This document shows positions 17,232-26,466 of a stretch of 64,000 bases of DNA, piece after piece. Every line of letters begins with the position of its first letter. Within the stretch, counting starts at the first letter, position 1. The stretch is taken from contig NZ_CP126994.1 of NCBI RefSeq assembly GCF_030252425.1, forward strand, positions 744,001 through 808,000. Reading direction: 5' to 3'. The position numbers were made by a program, and so were the translations under genes. A model generated the notes under the pieces. It saw nothing but the letters and a program-made list of their open reading frames with translations. It searched no databases and was not told where the DNA came from. This stretch comes from Acidisoma sp. PAMC 29798. Its GTDB lineage: Bacteria; Pseudomonadota; Alphaproteobacteria; Acetobacterales; Acetobacteraceae.

Positions 17232-19426
17232 GAGGACACCAACTGTCCCGTGCCGAAGGGTATTCGGCGCAAGCGCCGTCCCGTAGCGGCGAAGATGGCA
17301 TTTGCGAGGGCGGGCGCGGCCGCGACCGTCCCCGTCTCCCCGATGCCGCCGATTTCACCGTCGGGATTGTGGACGATATGGACTTCGACCTTTGGCGCCT
17401 CATCGATTCGCATGATGCGGTAGTCGTGGAAGTTGCTTTGATCGACGCGGCCATTGGTCAGGGTGATTTCGCTGTACAGCGCCATCGTCAGACCGAAGAT
17501 GAGGCCGCCCTGCACCTGCGCCGCCAAGGTATCGGGATTGACCACGGGTCCGCAATCCACCGCGACATCGGCGCGAATCAGCTGCACCTCCCCATCGCTG
17601 CCGACAGCGACTTCCAGCACCGTCGCCATATAGGTCTGGAAGGCATATTGTAGCGCCACACCACGGCCATGGCCCGCCGGCAAAGCGCCGCCCCAGCCGG
17701 ATTTCTGCGAGACGAGATCGAGCACGCCGAGGGCGCGGGGATTCTTCGTCAGCAGCTTGCGGCGGAAGGCGATCGGGTCCTGCTTCGCGGCAGCCGCCAA
17801 TTCATCCATGAAGCCTTCCATGACGAAGACATTATGGGTGGGCCCAACGCCGCGCCACCACAGTGTCGTGACGGCATCGGGCTCGGACTGAACCCAGGCG
17901 ACCTGATGGGTCGGAAACTCATAGGGTGTATCGGCCGAACCTTCGACCGTATCAGGGTCAAGCTTGCCGCCCTCCTGCATACCCGGCGGTGCCCAGCGTG
18001 CCAGAACGGAGGAGCCGGTGGTGCGGTGCGACCAGCCGGTGACATTGCCGGAGGCATCGAGACCCGCCGAGATCTTGTCATAATAATACGGCCGATACAG
18101 ATCGTGCCGAATATCCTCCTCACGCGTCCAGATCAGCTTCACCGGATAAGGAACGTGCTTGGCGATCCGCGCCGCTTGGGTGATGCTATCGACATCGAGG
18201 CGACGGCCGAAGGCGCCGCCCATGAACTGGTTGTAGACGCGCACACTGTCCTGCGGCAGGCCGGTTTCCTTCGCCACCGTCATTTGCGCGCGCACCGGCA
18301 CCTGCGTGCCGACCCAAACATCGGCGCCATCGGGGCGGACATGGATGGTAGTGTTCATCGGCTCCATCGGCGCATGCGCCAGGAAGGGAAGCTGGTAGAC
18401 GGCGTCATGCTGGGACGCGGCGCCTTTAATCGCGCCATCGACATCGCCGACCTTCTTGGCGATGAAGCCGTCCTTGTTCGAATCCTGGGCGAGGGTGGCG
18501 ATCATGCCTTTGGTATCGGTTTGTCCGTTCGGCCCGTCATCCCAGACAGGGTTCGCGGCCTGCAACCCCTTCATCGCCGCCCACATGTGATCGCCAATGA
18601 CGGCCACGACATTGTCGAGTTGCACGACGTCGCGCACGCCCGGCACGGCGCGGGCGGCTTTTTCGTCAATCCGCACCAGCTTGCCGCCCAGCACCGGGCT
18701 TGCAGCCACGGTGCCGATCTTCATGCCGGGCACCTTGATGTCCATGCCGAAGACCGAGGTGCCGTTGACCTTCGCCGGCGTATCCAGCCTACGCGGGGAG
18801 GTGCCGATGAGCTTGAACTGCGAGGAGGGTTTGAGCGCGACATGCGTCGGCACCGGCTGCTTGGCAGCGTCATTGGCGAGATCGCCGTAAGCAAGGGTCT
18901 GCCCGGTCGGCCCATGCACCACGCCGCGCGCAGCCGTGCAGGTTGACGGATCAACAGACCATTTCGCGGCAGCAGCGGCGATCAGCATCATTCGCGCGGC
19001 GGCACCGGCCTCACGCAAGGGCTTCCAACTGCCACGAATGGAGGCGGAGCCGCCGGTTGCCTGCTCCCCCAGCAACGGATCAGTATAGAGCTTGAGGTTG
19101 GGCGGCGCCGCCTCGACCATGATCTGGTCCATGCCGACTTCGAGTTCTTCGGCGAGCAGCGTCGATGCACCCGTGTAGATGCCCTGGCCGCATTCGGTAT
19201 TGCGCATGATGAAGGTGATGACGCCCTTCGGATCAATGCGGATGAAGGCATTGGGCTCGAAATCGCCATCGAAATCCGGTGGCGTCATCGGCGTCGCCTG
19301 CGCCAGGTATTGTGACGCGCTGGCGGTGGAGATGAGATGCATGCCGATCATCAGACCGCCGCCCGTGGCGAGGGTTGCTTTGAGCAGGCCGCGGCGGGAG
19401 AGTGTACGGGGTGCGACGGCGTTCAT
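17228..19426 (-). CDS. Molybdopterin-binding dehydrogenase large subunit (IorB/AldH-like)
   Basis: A 732-residue molybdenum hydroxylase of the xanthine-oxidase family, close to isoquinoline 1-oxidoreductase beta and to the aldehyde dehydrogenase large subunit of acetic acid bacteria. A twin-arginine signal (SRRGLLKATLATGGG) sends the folded protein to the periplasm. Molybdopterin contacts include NTECGQGIYTG, FMGGAFGRR and WWRGVGPTHN; IGGIGETGT near the C-terminus carries the catalytic glutamate. Start 19426 was chosen: it lies one base after the small-subunit stop and places the Tat signal at the N-terminus; the open frame to 19543 only overlaps the small subunit. Substrate (aldehyde, N-heterocycle or nicotinate) cannot be decided. 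Confidence 0.85.
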   Translation of the reverse strand: MNAVAPRTLSRRGLLKATLATGGGLMIGMHLISTASASQYLAQATPMTPPDFDGDFEPNAFIRIDPKGVITFIMRNTECGQGIYTGASTLLAEELEVGMDQIMVEAAPPNLKLYTDPLLGEQATGGSASIRGSWKPLREAGAAARMMLIAAAAAKWSVDPSTCTAARGVVHGPTGQTLAYGDLANDAAKQPVPTHVALKPSSQFKLIGTSPRRLDTPAKVNGTSVFGMDIKVPGMKIGTVAASPVLGGKLVRIDEKAARAVPGVRDVVQLDNVVAVIGDHMWAAMKGLQAANPVWDDGPNGQTDTKGMIATLAQDSNKDGFIAKKVGDVDGAIKGAASQHDAVYQLPFLAHAPMEPMNTTIHVRPDGADVWVGTQVPVRAQMTVAKETGLPQDSVRVYNQFMGGAFGRRLDVDSITQAARIAKHVPYPVKLIWTREEDIRHDLYRPYYYDKISAGLDASGNVTGWSHRTTGSSVLARWAPPGMQEGGKLDPDTVEGSADTPYEFPTHQVAWVQSEPDAVTTLWWRGVGPTHNVFVMEGFMDELAAAAKQDPIAFRRKLLTKNPRALGVLDLVSQKSGWGGALPAGHGRGVALQYAFQTYMATVLEVAVGSDGEVQLIRADVAVDCGPVVNPDTLAAQVQGGLIFGLTMALYSEITLTNGRVDQSNFHDYRIMRIDEAPKVEVHIVHNPDGEIGGIGETGTVAAAPALANAIFAATGRRLRRIPFGTGQLVSS

Positions 19427-19427
19427 C

Positions 19428-19880
19428 TCACGCCTCCGCCGCTGCATGGATGGCCGCGCGGATGCGCACATAGGTACCGCAGCGACAGATATTGCCGGCC
19501 ATCGCCATGTCGATATCGGCGTCGCTCGGCTTGGGTGTTGCATCGAGCAGGGCGGTCGCGGCCATGATCTGGCCGGACTGACAATAGCCGCATTGGACGA
19601 CTTCGTGGTCTAGCCAAGCCTTCTGGATCTTCGCACCGCTCGGCGTGTCCCCCACTGCTTCGATCGTGGTGATGGGCTGGCCCGCCACACTCGCGGCCGG
19701 AAGGAGGCAAGACCGCACGGCGTTGCTACCGACATGGACGGTGCAGGCGCCGCATTGCGCGATGCCACAGCCGAACTTGGTTCCGGTCATGCCGAGCACA
19801 TCCCGCAGCACCCAAAGCAGGGGCATATCCGGCGGTACATCGACATCATGCGTGTTGCCGTTAATCATGAGTTGGAACAT
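19428..19880 (-). CDS. [2Fe-2S] small subunit of the Mo dehydrogenase (IorA/AldF-like)
   Basis: A 150-residue protein with two iron-sulfur centres typical of molybdenum hydroxylase small subunits. The plant-ferredoxin cluster ligands lie in [14 protein letters not shown]; the second cluster in the C-terminal helical domain is bound by [10 protein letters not shown] and ICRCGTY. It has no signal peptide and is probably carried to the periplasm with the Tat-targeted large subunit. It is the first gene of a three-gene operon (small subunit, large subunit, cytochrome) read on the minus strand. The 237-base gap upstream separates it from a divergent oxidoreductase. Confidence 0.88.
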   Translation of the reverse strand: MFQLMINGNTHDVDVPPDMPLLWVLRDVLGMTGTKFGCGIAQCGACTVHVGSNAVRSCLLPAASVAGQPITTIEAVGDTPSGAKIQKAWLDHEVVQCGYCQSGQIMAATALLDATPKPSDADIDMAMAGNICRCGTYVRIRAAIHAAAEA

Positions 19881-20117
19881 GCCGATGGTCCTTCCGCGTG
19901 AGCGCGATCGCCGGTCAACCTACCAGCATCGCGGAAGCATGAGCAGATCGCCCCTTCATCGGTGCGATCCATGCAGCCATATGGATTTTAAGAGATATCC
20001 GAGATGGCTTCTGGAACCTTCGGGGATTCGAAGGGCAGGGACGTGCCCGAGGCTGTCGCTGCCCGTTACACGATCCCGTGAAGGGATGCCGATTACGATT
20101 GCGATAAGGATGCCGTT

Positions 20118-21704
20118 ATGCGCGCACAAACATTACGCTCCGCCCATCCCCTCGCGATCGGCATCTGGGATGTGGCAGCGGCTTCGGCGATTCCTGACGG
20201 TGGCTTGCTCGCCGTCCAGGTCGGGGAGCAGGCCTTGTTGCTCAGCCGTGTTGGTGAGGAGGTGCATGCTGTCAGCGGAACCTGCCCACACGCCGGCGCA
20301 CCCTTGGCTGAGGGAGTCCGCTGCGGGCACCACATCGTGTGCCCGTGGCACAAGGCGAGCTTCGATCTGCGCACGGGCGCCCGCATGGAACCGCCGGCGG
20401 TGGACGGTCTGCGGCGGTTTCCGGCACGCATTGTGGGCGGACGCGTGCTGCTGACACCGCCGGGCGACCTGACAGAGCCGGTCGCAGGCCCCGCAGACAG
20501 CCGTTGCTTCGTTATCCTGGGCGCCGGCGCGGCGGGGCAATCCGCCGCGCAGACCCTGCGCGCGGAGGGCTTTGGCGGCCGCCTGGTGATGATCAGCCGT
20601 GAGGATGCGCTGCCCTATGACCGCACCATCCTGAGCAAATACACCCTCTCTGGCCAAGAAGGCGGTGAGAAGACGCCCTTGCAGGAGGCGTCCTTCTACG
20701 AGCGTCATCGCATTGAGCGTCGCATGGCGGAGGTGACGCAACTCGACACCGTCGCGGGCAGCGTGTCCTTCGAGGATGGCAGCATGCTTGCCTATGACGC
20801 CGCACTTGTGGCGACAGGGGGTGTGCCCCGCCGGCCCGATCTGCCCGGGGCGGAGCTTGCGGGGATCTTCCTGCTGCGCGCCCCGGCCGATGCCGAGGCG
20901 ATTCTGGCGGCCACCCAGAGCGCCCGGCATGTGGTCGTGGTCGGCGGCGGGTTCATTGGCATGGAAGCGGCGGCGAGCCTTCGGGAGCGGGGGCTCGACG
21001 TGACCGTCGTCCTGCCTGAGGCGGTGCCCTTCGAAAAGCAGGTCGGGCGGGATATCGGCGCCGTGTTCGCGCGCCTGCATGAGGAGAAGGGCGTGGTGCT
21101 GCGCAGCCACCAAACCGTCGCGGCGTTTGAGGGCGAGGGGCGGGTGCGGGCGGTTCTGTTGGAGGGTGGGGAGCGTATCGCCGCCGACCTGGTTGTGCTG
21201 GGTTCGGGCATCACCCCGGCGACCGGCTTCATCCAGGGACTCGACATGACGGACGACGGCGGAGTCGCAGTGGACCGGTTCCTCTGCGCCCGCGACGGGC
21301 TTTACGCCGCTGGCGATCTGGCGTCCTTCCCGATTTTTGGGGACGGCCCGGACACCCGGATCGAGCATTGGCGCGTGGCCCAGCAACAAGGGCGGGCCGC
21401 TGCGCTGAACATGCTCGGCCGCCGCGTGGCCTTCGAGGCCGTGCCCTATTTCTGGACGATCCACTTCCTCAAGCGTCTCGACTATGTCGGGCACGCGACC
21501 GAGTGGGACGATATCCTTGTTGATGGCAGCTTAGAAAAGCCCGAATTCGTAGCGCTCATGGTCAAAGGGGGCCGGGTCGTGGCTGCACTCGGCTGGGACC
21601 GGGACGCGGATATGGCGCGGCTGCTGTGCCTGCTGGAACACCGTCGGGATTGGGCACCGCATGCCCTTCTGGCCGCGCTGGCCAAGGTGCCGTCGGTCAC
21701 GTGA
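20118..21704 (+). CDS. Rieske-AIF-type FAD/NAD(P) oxidoreductase
   Basis: A 528-residue fusion. Residues about 15-110 form a Rieske [2Fe-2S] domain with ligands in CPHAGAPL and CPWHKASFD. The rest is a pyridine-nucleotide disulfide-type reductase with FAD motif VILGAGAAGQSAAQ, a central ATGG motif, the NAD motif VVVVGGGFIGMEAA and the FAD-binding YAAGDLASFP. This is the layout of AIFL-type proteins and of ferredoxin-NAD reductases of oxygenase systems. It stands alone between the Mo dehydrogenase operon and HU, so no oxygenase partner is visible. It may act in redox defence or electron transfer; its true partner is unknown. Confidence 0.8.
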   Translation: MRAQTLRSAHPLAIGIWDVAAASAIPDGGLLAVQVGEQALLLSRVGEEVHAVSGTCPHAGAPLAEGVRCGHHIVCPWHKASFDLRTGARMEPPAVDGLRRFPARIVGGRVLLTPPGDLTEPVAGPADSRCFVILGAGAAGQSAAQTLRAEGFGGRLVMISREDALPYDRTILSKYTLSGQEGGEKTPLQEASFYERHRIERRMAEVTQLDTVAGSVSFEDGSMLAYDAALVATGGVPRRPDLPGAELAGIFLLRAPADAEAILAATQSARHVVVVGGGFIGMEAAASLRERGLDVTVVLPEAVPFEKQVGRDIGAVFARLHEEKGVVLRSHQTVAAFEGEGRVRAVLLEGGERIAADLVVLGSGITPATGFIQGLDMTDDGGVAVDRFLCARDGLYAAGDLASFPIFGDGPDTRIEHWRVAQQQGRAAALNMLGRRVAFEAVPYFWTIHFLKRLDYVGHATEWDDILVDGSLEKPEFVALMVKGGRVVAALGWDRDADMARLLCLLEHRRDWAPHALLAALAKVPSVT

Positions 21705-21821
21705 GAGCCCATGTTTCCGGGGGTGCTCACGTTTTCGCGAACTTGAAAAAGCCCGAGATTGCGTGACATTGGGGCGCGGCCATGCTTCCTGCACCCCTCA
21801 CTCACGTCAGGACGAAACTCT

Positions 21822-22097
21822 ATGACCTTTAACGAACTCATCGATCACGTGGCTAAGACGACCGGTATGGGCAAGGAAGGCGTCAAGAAGATTCTCGACA
21901 CCACTGTGCATACCCTGGTCGAGCAGGCGAAGGCCGGCGAAGACGCCGTCATCGCCGGCTACGGCCAGTTCAAGGTGAAGGACACCCCGGCTCGCCAGGG
22001 TCGTAACCCCGGCACCGGCGCGACCATCGAAATCGCCGCCGCCCGCAAGGTTGCCTTTACGCCCGCGAAGGCCCTCAAGGACGCCTTGAAGGCCTAA
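21822..22097 (+). CDS. hup: HU-family DNA-binding protein
   Basis: A 91-residue histone-like protein. It begins MTFNELIDHVAKTTGM, has the dimerisation helices, a GYGQFKVKDTPARQGRNPGTG arm region (given here only as the GYGQF and RQGRNPGTG segments) and ends in a Lys/Ala-rich helix (TPAKALKDALKA). HU bends DNA and helps compact the nucleoid. ATG 21822 was chosen because the upstream extension to 21759 encodes no HU sequence. A long inverted repeat follows 14 bases after the stop and may end the transcript. Confidence 0.93.
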   Translation: MTFNELIDHVAKTTGMGKEGVKKILDTTVHTLVEQAKAGEDAVIAGYGQFKVKDTPARQGRNPGTGATIEIAAARKVAFTPAKALKDALKA

Positions 22098-22111
22098 GAC
22101 CCGCGTCTCGT

Positions 22112-22183
22112 GGCGGAATACGCTCCGCTTTTCCGCCCTACGCGCGCCATGCCTGTAGGGCGAAAATCGTAGCGCATTCCGCC
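22112..22183. repeat. Long imperfect extragenic palindrome (REP-like) after HU
   Basis: A 30-base left arm starting GGCGGAATACGCTCCGC (22112-22141) pairs with a 29-base right arm ending CGCATTCCGCC (22155-22183) around a 13-base loop, with few mismatches. It fills most of the gap between hup and the convergent amidase gene. The GGCGGAAT...ATTCCGCC core with a GTAGGGCG tip resembles extragenic palindromes that occur in many copies in proteobacterial genomes. It could also act as a two-way transcription terminator. Confidence 0.7.
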
Positions 22184-22190
22184 GGCGGAC

Positions 22191-23705
22191 TCAGAACTCC
22201 CGCCAATTGCCGCTGCCCTCAAAGGCGGCGGCGGCGGCGTAGATGGTGCTCTCGTCCCAATGCTTGCCGATCAGCATGGCGCCCACGGGCAGCCCGTCAC
22301 TGAGGCCGCAAGGGATCGACATGGCCGGATGGCCCGTCACATCCGTCGGCGCCGTATTGGCGATCATCTCGAAAGCCCGCATGACATAGGTGGTCAGATC
22401 GGCATCGGCGTCGGGAATGGGCGTCGCGACCATCGGCAAGGTCGGCATCAGCAGTAAATCATACTGACCAAGCGCCGTGTCATAGGCAGCGCCGAGACGA
22501 CGGGCGATGTTCTGCGCCTTGGCGTAGAAACGTCCGCGGTAATGCTTGGTGAAATACTCCCCGACGAACATGCTGATCTTCAGTGAGTCCGAAAGATCAT
22601 TGGCGCGCTCCCGCCAGGACGCATGCGCATCCATCAGGCCGACATTGTATTGGCCCTTCCAATTGAAGCCCATGCCGTTGCCATGCATCATCTGCACTTG
22701 CAGACCCTCGTTTCCGATCGGTGACCAGATGTCCTTGCCGATTCGATGCATGGGCACGGACACCTCTTCGACGACCGCACCCAGTTCGGCGAAGCGGGCG
22801 CCGGCGGCACGCACCTTCGCGTCGACACCCTCCTGCGAATTCGCCCAGCCAAAGCCTTCCGTGACGATGCCGATGCGCATGCCCTGCACACCGCGCCCCA
22901 GCGCCTCGGTATAGCGCGCGGTCTTGCAGCCGGCCTGGCGCGGGTCCAGCCCGTCCGGCCCCGCCAGCACTTCCAGAAGCAGCGCATTGTCGGCGACCGT
23001 CGCGGTCATCGGGCCGGTATGGTCGATCGTCGTTTCGATCGGCATCACGCCGGTATAGGGCACCAGACCCCAGGTGCCTTTCATGCCGTAAATGCCGCAG
23101 AAGGAGGCGGGGATGCGGATCGAGCCGCCCTGGTCTCCGCCAATGGCGAAATCGACGTCCCCGGCGGCGACGAGAGCGGCCGAGCCGGAGGAGGAGCCAC
23201 CGGCCGAATAGCCCCGCTTATGCGGGTTATGCACGGGGCCGAGTGCGCCGGTATGGCTGCCGCCGGACAGGCAGAAGGCCTCGCAATGCGCCTTGCCCAG
23301 AATCGTGGCGCCGGCATCCAGCATGCGCGTGACGATGGTCGCATCCTGATCGGGCATATAGCCTTCGAGTGTGGCGGAGCCGTTCATCATCGGCACACCG
23401 GCGAGGCAGACATTGTCCTTCAGCGCGACGGTCTTGCCGAGCAGCGGCCCGCTTTCGGCGCCTTTGACGATGGATTTGACATACCAGGCGTTGTGCGGGT
23501 TTTCGGCGCCGATGGGCTGATAGCCCGGCGTGCGCGGATAGGTGACGATGGGCTTCTCGTCGGGCAGTTCATCGACGATCGTGTAGGACGCGACGGCCGC
23601 ATCCATGAGGCTGTGGAACTCCAACAGCCGTTCCGGCGTCAAGGTCATGCCAAGGTCGAAGACAATATCTTCAAGCTGGGAAAGGGTCGGTTTCTCGATA
23701 CTCAT
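22191..23705 (-). CDS. Amidase (amidase-signature family)
   Basis: A 504-residue hydrolase of the amidase-signature family, which cleaves amides by a Ser-cisSer-Lys triad. All three are present: Lys96 in VALKDNV, the cis-serine in [13 protein letters not shown] (about Ser171-172), and the nucleophile Ser195 in [14 protein letters not shown]. The N-terminal extension of about 90 residues before the core is typical of the enantioselective amidases that act on small aliphatic or aromatic amides. It follows a cupin gene by 13 bases and is divergent from a UrtABCDE-like importer, suggesting uptake and hydrolysis of a short amide as nitrogen source. Confidence 0.88.
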   Translation of the reverse strand: MSIEKPTLSQLEDIVFDLGMTLTPERLLEFHSLMDAAVASYTIVDELPDEKPIVTYPRTPGYQPIGAENPHNAWYVKSIVKGAESGPLLGKTVALKDNVCLAGVPMMNGSATLEGYMPDQDATIVTRMLDAGATILGKAHCEAFCLSGGSHTGALGPVHNPHKRGYSAGGSSSGSAALVAAGDVDFAIGGDQGGSIRIPASFCGIYGMKGTWGLVPYTGVMPIETTIDHTGPMTATVADNALLLEVLAGPDGLDPRQAGCKTARYTEALGRGVQGMRIGIVTEGFGWANSQEGVDAKVRAAGARFAELGAVVEEVSVPMHRIGKDIWSPIGNEGLQVQMMHGNGMGFNWKGQYNVGLMDAHASWRERANDLSDSLKISMFVGEYFTKHYRGRFYAKAQNIARRLGAAYDTALGQYDLLLMPTLPMVATPIPDADADLTTYVMRAFEMIANTAPTDVTGHPAMSIPCGLSDGLPVGAMLIGKHWDESTIYAAAAAFEGSGNWREF

Positions 23706-23718
23706 CTCGTTGCGTCTT

Positions 23719-24036
23719 TCACAAAAAGCCTATCGCCTGGGGTCGCTTTATCTCGATCTCGATAAAGGACAGGAAATGGTCTGAACCGTTCATCACGTCA
23801 TGCTCAATGCCGGGCGGCCGATCGTAGCTCTGCCCCTTTTCGAGATGCACATCGGTCACTTCATGTCCGTTATGGACACGCAATGTTCCCGCCATCAGCA
23901 TCACGACGAAATAGGGCCAGCCATGAACGTGCCAGCCGGTGACGGCGCCCGGTGCGAAATCCCATCGCGTGATGCGCAGGTCCTCGTCATCGCGTTGAAC
24001 GACGGGCACCGCCGGAATGGTGCAGGTGAAGGCCAT
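23719..24036 (-). CDS. Small cupin-domain protein
   Basis: A 105-residue single-cupin protein. The first cupin motif is [19 protein letters not shown], with metal-binding histidines in WHVHG; the second contains [16 protein letters not shown]. It lies directly upstream of the amidase (13-base gap) and is probably co-transcribed. Small cupins beside catabolic genes are often metal-dependent isomerases or ligand sensors; nothing here fixes the role. It may process the amide substrate or its acid product. Confidence 0.7.
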   Translation of the reverse strand: MAFTCTIPAVPVVQRDDEDLRITRWDFAPGAVTGWHVHGWPYFVVMLMAGTLRVHNGHEVTDVHLEKGQSYDRPPGIEHDVMNGSDHFLSFIEIEIKRPQAIGFL

Positions 24037-24225
24037 GGCTATGCTCCAATCGGAGCCTTAGCATCCGACGTTTTGCCTGGGGCGGCAACATGGCTGGTTA
24101 GGTTTTCATCATTTGTCCGGATTTCCCCGCGCATTGTTCAGGAAATGAGCAGTCGAGACTCAGGCATTTGCGAGATCGCCTCTTTGTTTGGCGCACCCTT
24201 GGGCATCGGGCCCGGCGGGGCCGGG

Positions 24226-24241
24226 TGGCATAGGCCTTGCA
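24226..24241 (+). promoter_or_regulatory. Sigma-54 (RpoN) promoter upstream of the amide/urea-type importer
   Basis: TGGCATAGGCCTTGCA matches the -24/-12 consensus TGGCAC-N5-TTGCA with one mismatch (T for C). The invariant GG (24227-24228) and GC (24239-24240) are correctly 12 bases apart. A start site near 24252 would give a leader of about 65 bases before the ATG at 24317. RpoN control is common for nitrogen-source importers driven by NtrC, which fits the gene served. No clear NtrC site was found upstream. Confidence 0.7.
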
Positions 24242-24316
24242 TCAGCAAAGGTGAGATTGGCCGCGTGCGGCAGATCCCTGACCCTCTCGCTTGCCCATTA
24301 CCCTAAGGACATTCGC

Positions 24317-25567
24317 ATGGACCGATCGACCACTACGCGCCGCGGCTTCGTGAAGATGGGGGCCGCCGTTGGCGCCGCCACACTGGCGACGCCGTTCATT
24401 GCCCGCAACGGGCTTGCCGCGACGCCGATCAAGGTCGGCTGCCTGCTCGACCAGTCCGGCGCGCTTGGCGTCACCGGCCAGCCGATGCTGCAAGCGACGC
24501 AATACGCGATCTCCGTCATCAACGACGCCGGCGGTCTTCTTGGGCGCCCGCTGCAGCTCATTACCTACGACACACAGTCCAGCATGCAGCTCTACACCCA
24601 GTATGCGCAGCAACTGGCGCTGAAGGATCGGGTCGCCGTGGTGCATGGCGGCATCACCTCCGCGTCCCGCGAAGCCATCCGCCCTGTCTTCGACCGTTTC
24701 AAGACGCTGTATTTCTACAATACCCAGTACGAAGGCGGTGTTTGCGACCGCAACATCTTCTGCACCGGCACCACGCCCGCGCAGACGGTGAGCAAGATCG
24801 TGCCCTATACGATGAAGAATTTCGGCAAGAAGGCCTATATCGTCGCGGCGGATTACAACTACGGTCAGATCACGTCCAAGTGGATGACGAAGTATACGCG
24901 TGAGGCCGGCGGCAGCATTGCTGAGATTGACTTCTTTCCGCTCGACGTCACGAACTTCTCGGCCGCCATCGGCAAGATCCAGCAGGCCTCGCCGAATGTC
25001 GTGCTGTCAGCGCTGGTCGGCGCCAACCACTTCGGCTTCTACCGCCAGTGGGCCGCCGCCGGCATGAAATCCAAGATCCCCATGGCCTCCTCGACCTTCG
25101 GCATCTCTAACGAGCTGAACACGATGGATGCGGCCACAACCGAAGGTATCGTGACCGCCTACGGCTGGTATCCGACAGTGCCGACGCCCGAGACCAAGGC
25201 CTTCCAGGACGGCATGACGAAGATGTTCGGCGCCAAGCTGCCGATGTTGAGTGAGCTGGCATCGGCCTCCTACGAAGGCATGATGTTCTGGGCCGAAGGC
25301 GTGAAGAAGGCTGGCACGGTCGATCGGGTCAAGGTCATCGACGCGCTGGAAAGCGGCCTGTCGATCGATGGTCCGGCCGGCAAGGCGGTGATGGATCCGG
25401 CGACCCATCATGTCATTCACAACACATTCCTCGCAAAGCCCGTCAATCGCGTCTGGAGCATCATGGACACCTTCCCGGCCGCCCCGCCGGCCGATACCGC
25501 AGCCGTCTGCGACTTGCTGAAATTCCCGCGCACCGACAAGCAGTTCATCGTCGACGTGAAGAGCTGA
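24317..25567 (+). CDS. Urea/amide ABC transporter substrate-binding protein (UrtA/AmiC-like)
   Basis: A 416-residue periplasmic binding protein of the UrtA/FmdD/AmiC group. A twin-arginine signal (TTRRGFVKMGAAVG, cut near GLAA) is followed by the type I fold opening IKVGCLLDQSGALGVTG. NTQYEGGVCDRNIFCTG, near residue 140, is characteristic of urea and short-chain amide receptors. ATG 24317 was chosen because AAGGAC lies six bases upstream and the Tat motif then starts correctly; a longer frame from 24188 would cross the promoter. Permeases and ATPases follow. With an amidase gene next door, short amides are a likelier ligand than urea, since no urease genes are seen. Confidence 0.87.
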   Translation: MDRSTTTRRGFVKMGAAVGAATLATPFIARNGLAATPIKVGCLLDQSGALGVTGQPMLQATQYAISVINDAGGLLGRPLQLITYDTQSSMQLYTQYAQQLALKDRVAVVHGGITSASREAIRPVFDRFKTLYFYNTQYEGGVCDRNIFCTGTTPAQTVSKIVPYTMKNFGKKAYIVAADYNYGQITSKWMTKYTREAGGSIAEIDFFPLDVTNFSAAIGKIQQASPNVVLSALVGANHFGFYRQWAAAGMKSKIPMASSTFGISNELNTMDAATTEGIVTAYGWYPTVPTPETKAFQDGMTKMFGAKLPMLSELASASYEGMMFWAEGVKKAGTVDRVKVIDALESGLSIDGPAGKAVMDPATHHVIHNTFLAKPVNRVWSIMDTFPAAPPADTAAVCDLLKFPRTDKQFIVDVKS

Positions 25568-25599
25568 TTGCGGGCGCGGGCGGAGAGGGAGACGGCGGC

Positions 25600-26466
25600 A
25601 TGGACCTGACAGGGCTCCTCGCGTTCAATGTGTTGGTTGGGGTCGGAACCCTTGCCTTGATCACCGTCGGCCTCGGCGTGATCTATGGCATGATGAAGAT
25701 CATCAACCTGGCGCATGGGGAATTCATGATGCTGGGCGCCTATGCGACCTATGTCTCCACCTCCGCCGGCCTGAATATCTGGATCGCCATGCTGGTTGTG
25801 GCGCCCCTGTTCGTCGGCCTCGTCGGGCTGGTGATCGAGCGCACGATCATTCGCTTTCTCTATGGCCGAATGATCGACACCATGCTGGCGACCTGGGGCC
25901 TCAGCCTTGGGTTGATCGGCCTCACGACAAGCATCTTTGGCAATGACCCGCGCGGAGTCTCGACCCCGCTGCATAGCTTCGCGATCGGCCGCTTCGATGC
26001 GAGCCTATATGGCATCGTCATCATCGTGGTGGCTGTCGCGGCGCTGGTGGGGCTGTTCGCCATGCTGCGCGGAACGCGGTTCGGTCTGATTGTGCGCGCA
26101 ACGATGCAGAACCCGAACATGGCAGCGGCGCTCGGTGTGGCACCGCCGATGATCTATATGGCGACCTTCGCGCTGGGCGCGGCGCTGGCGGGTCTTGCCG
26201 GCGGCGTGCTGGTGCCGATCTCGGGCGTGTCGCCGGTGATGGGCGCGGCTTTCATCGCCAAAGCCTTTATCACCGTGCTGGGCGGCGGCGCTGCCATCGT
26301 CACCGGCACCGCGCTCGCCTCCACCCTCTTTGGCATCATCAATGAACTCGTGTCCTTCAAATCCACGCCGGTGATCGGCGAAGTGGCCCTGCTGCTCGCG
26401 GCGGTGGTGATGATCCGCGTGCTGCCGCAAGGCATCACCGGTCGCTTCCTGAAGCGCAGCCTGTGA
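25600..26466 (+). CDS. urtB: Branched-chain-type ABC permease (UrtB/LivH-like)
   Basis: A 288-residue inner-membrane permease of the LivH type with about eight hydrophobic segments and the conserved early motif GLGVIYGMMKIINLAHGEFMML (shown here as GVIYGMMKIINLAHGEFMM). It forms the channel with the LivM-type protein encoded next. It lies 32 bases after the binding-protein gene and its stop overlaps the next start (GTGA). It is the short UrtB form, lacking the long N-terminal extension of cyanobacterial UrtB. Confidence 0.87.
   Translation: MDLTGLLAFNVLVGVGTLALITVGLGVIYGMMKIINLAHGEFMMLGAYATYVSTSAGLNIWIAMLVVAPLFVGLVGLVIERTIIRFLYGRMIDTMLATWGLSLGLIGLTTSIFGNDPRGVSTPLHSFAIGRFDASLYGIVIIVVAVAALVGLFAMLRGTRFGLIVRATMQNPNMAAALGVAPPMIYMATFALGAALAGLAGGVLVPISGVSPVMGAAFIAKAFITVLGGGAAIVTGTALASTLFGIINELVSFKSTPVIGEVALLLAAVVMIRVLPQGITGRFLKRSL

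Noticed and set aside
24180-24226. NtrC binding site upstream of the sigma-54 promoter
   Set aside because: GCACC-N3-GGGC near 24193 has the wrong spacing and only partial symmetry.
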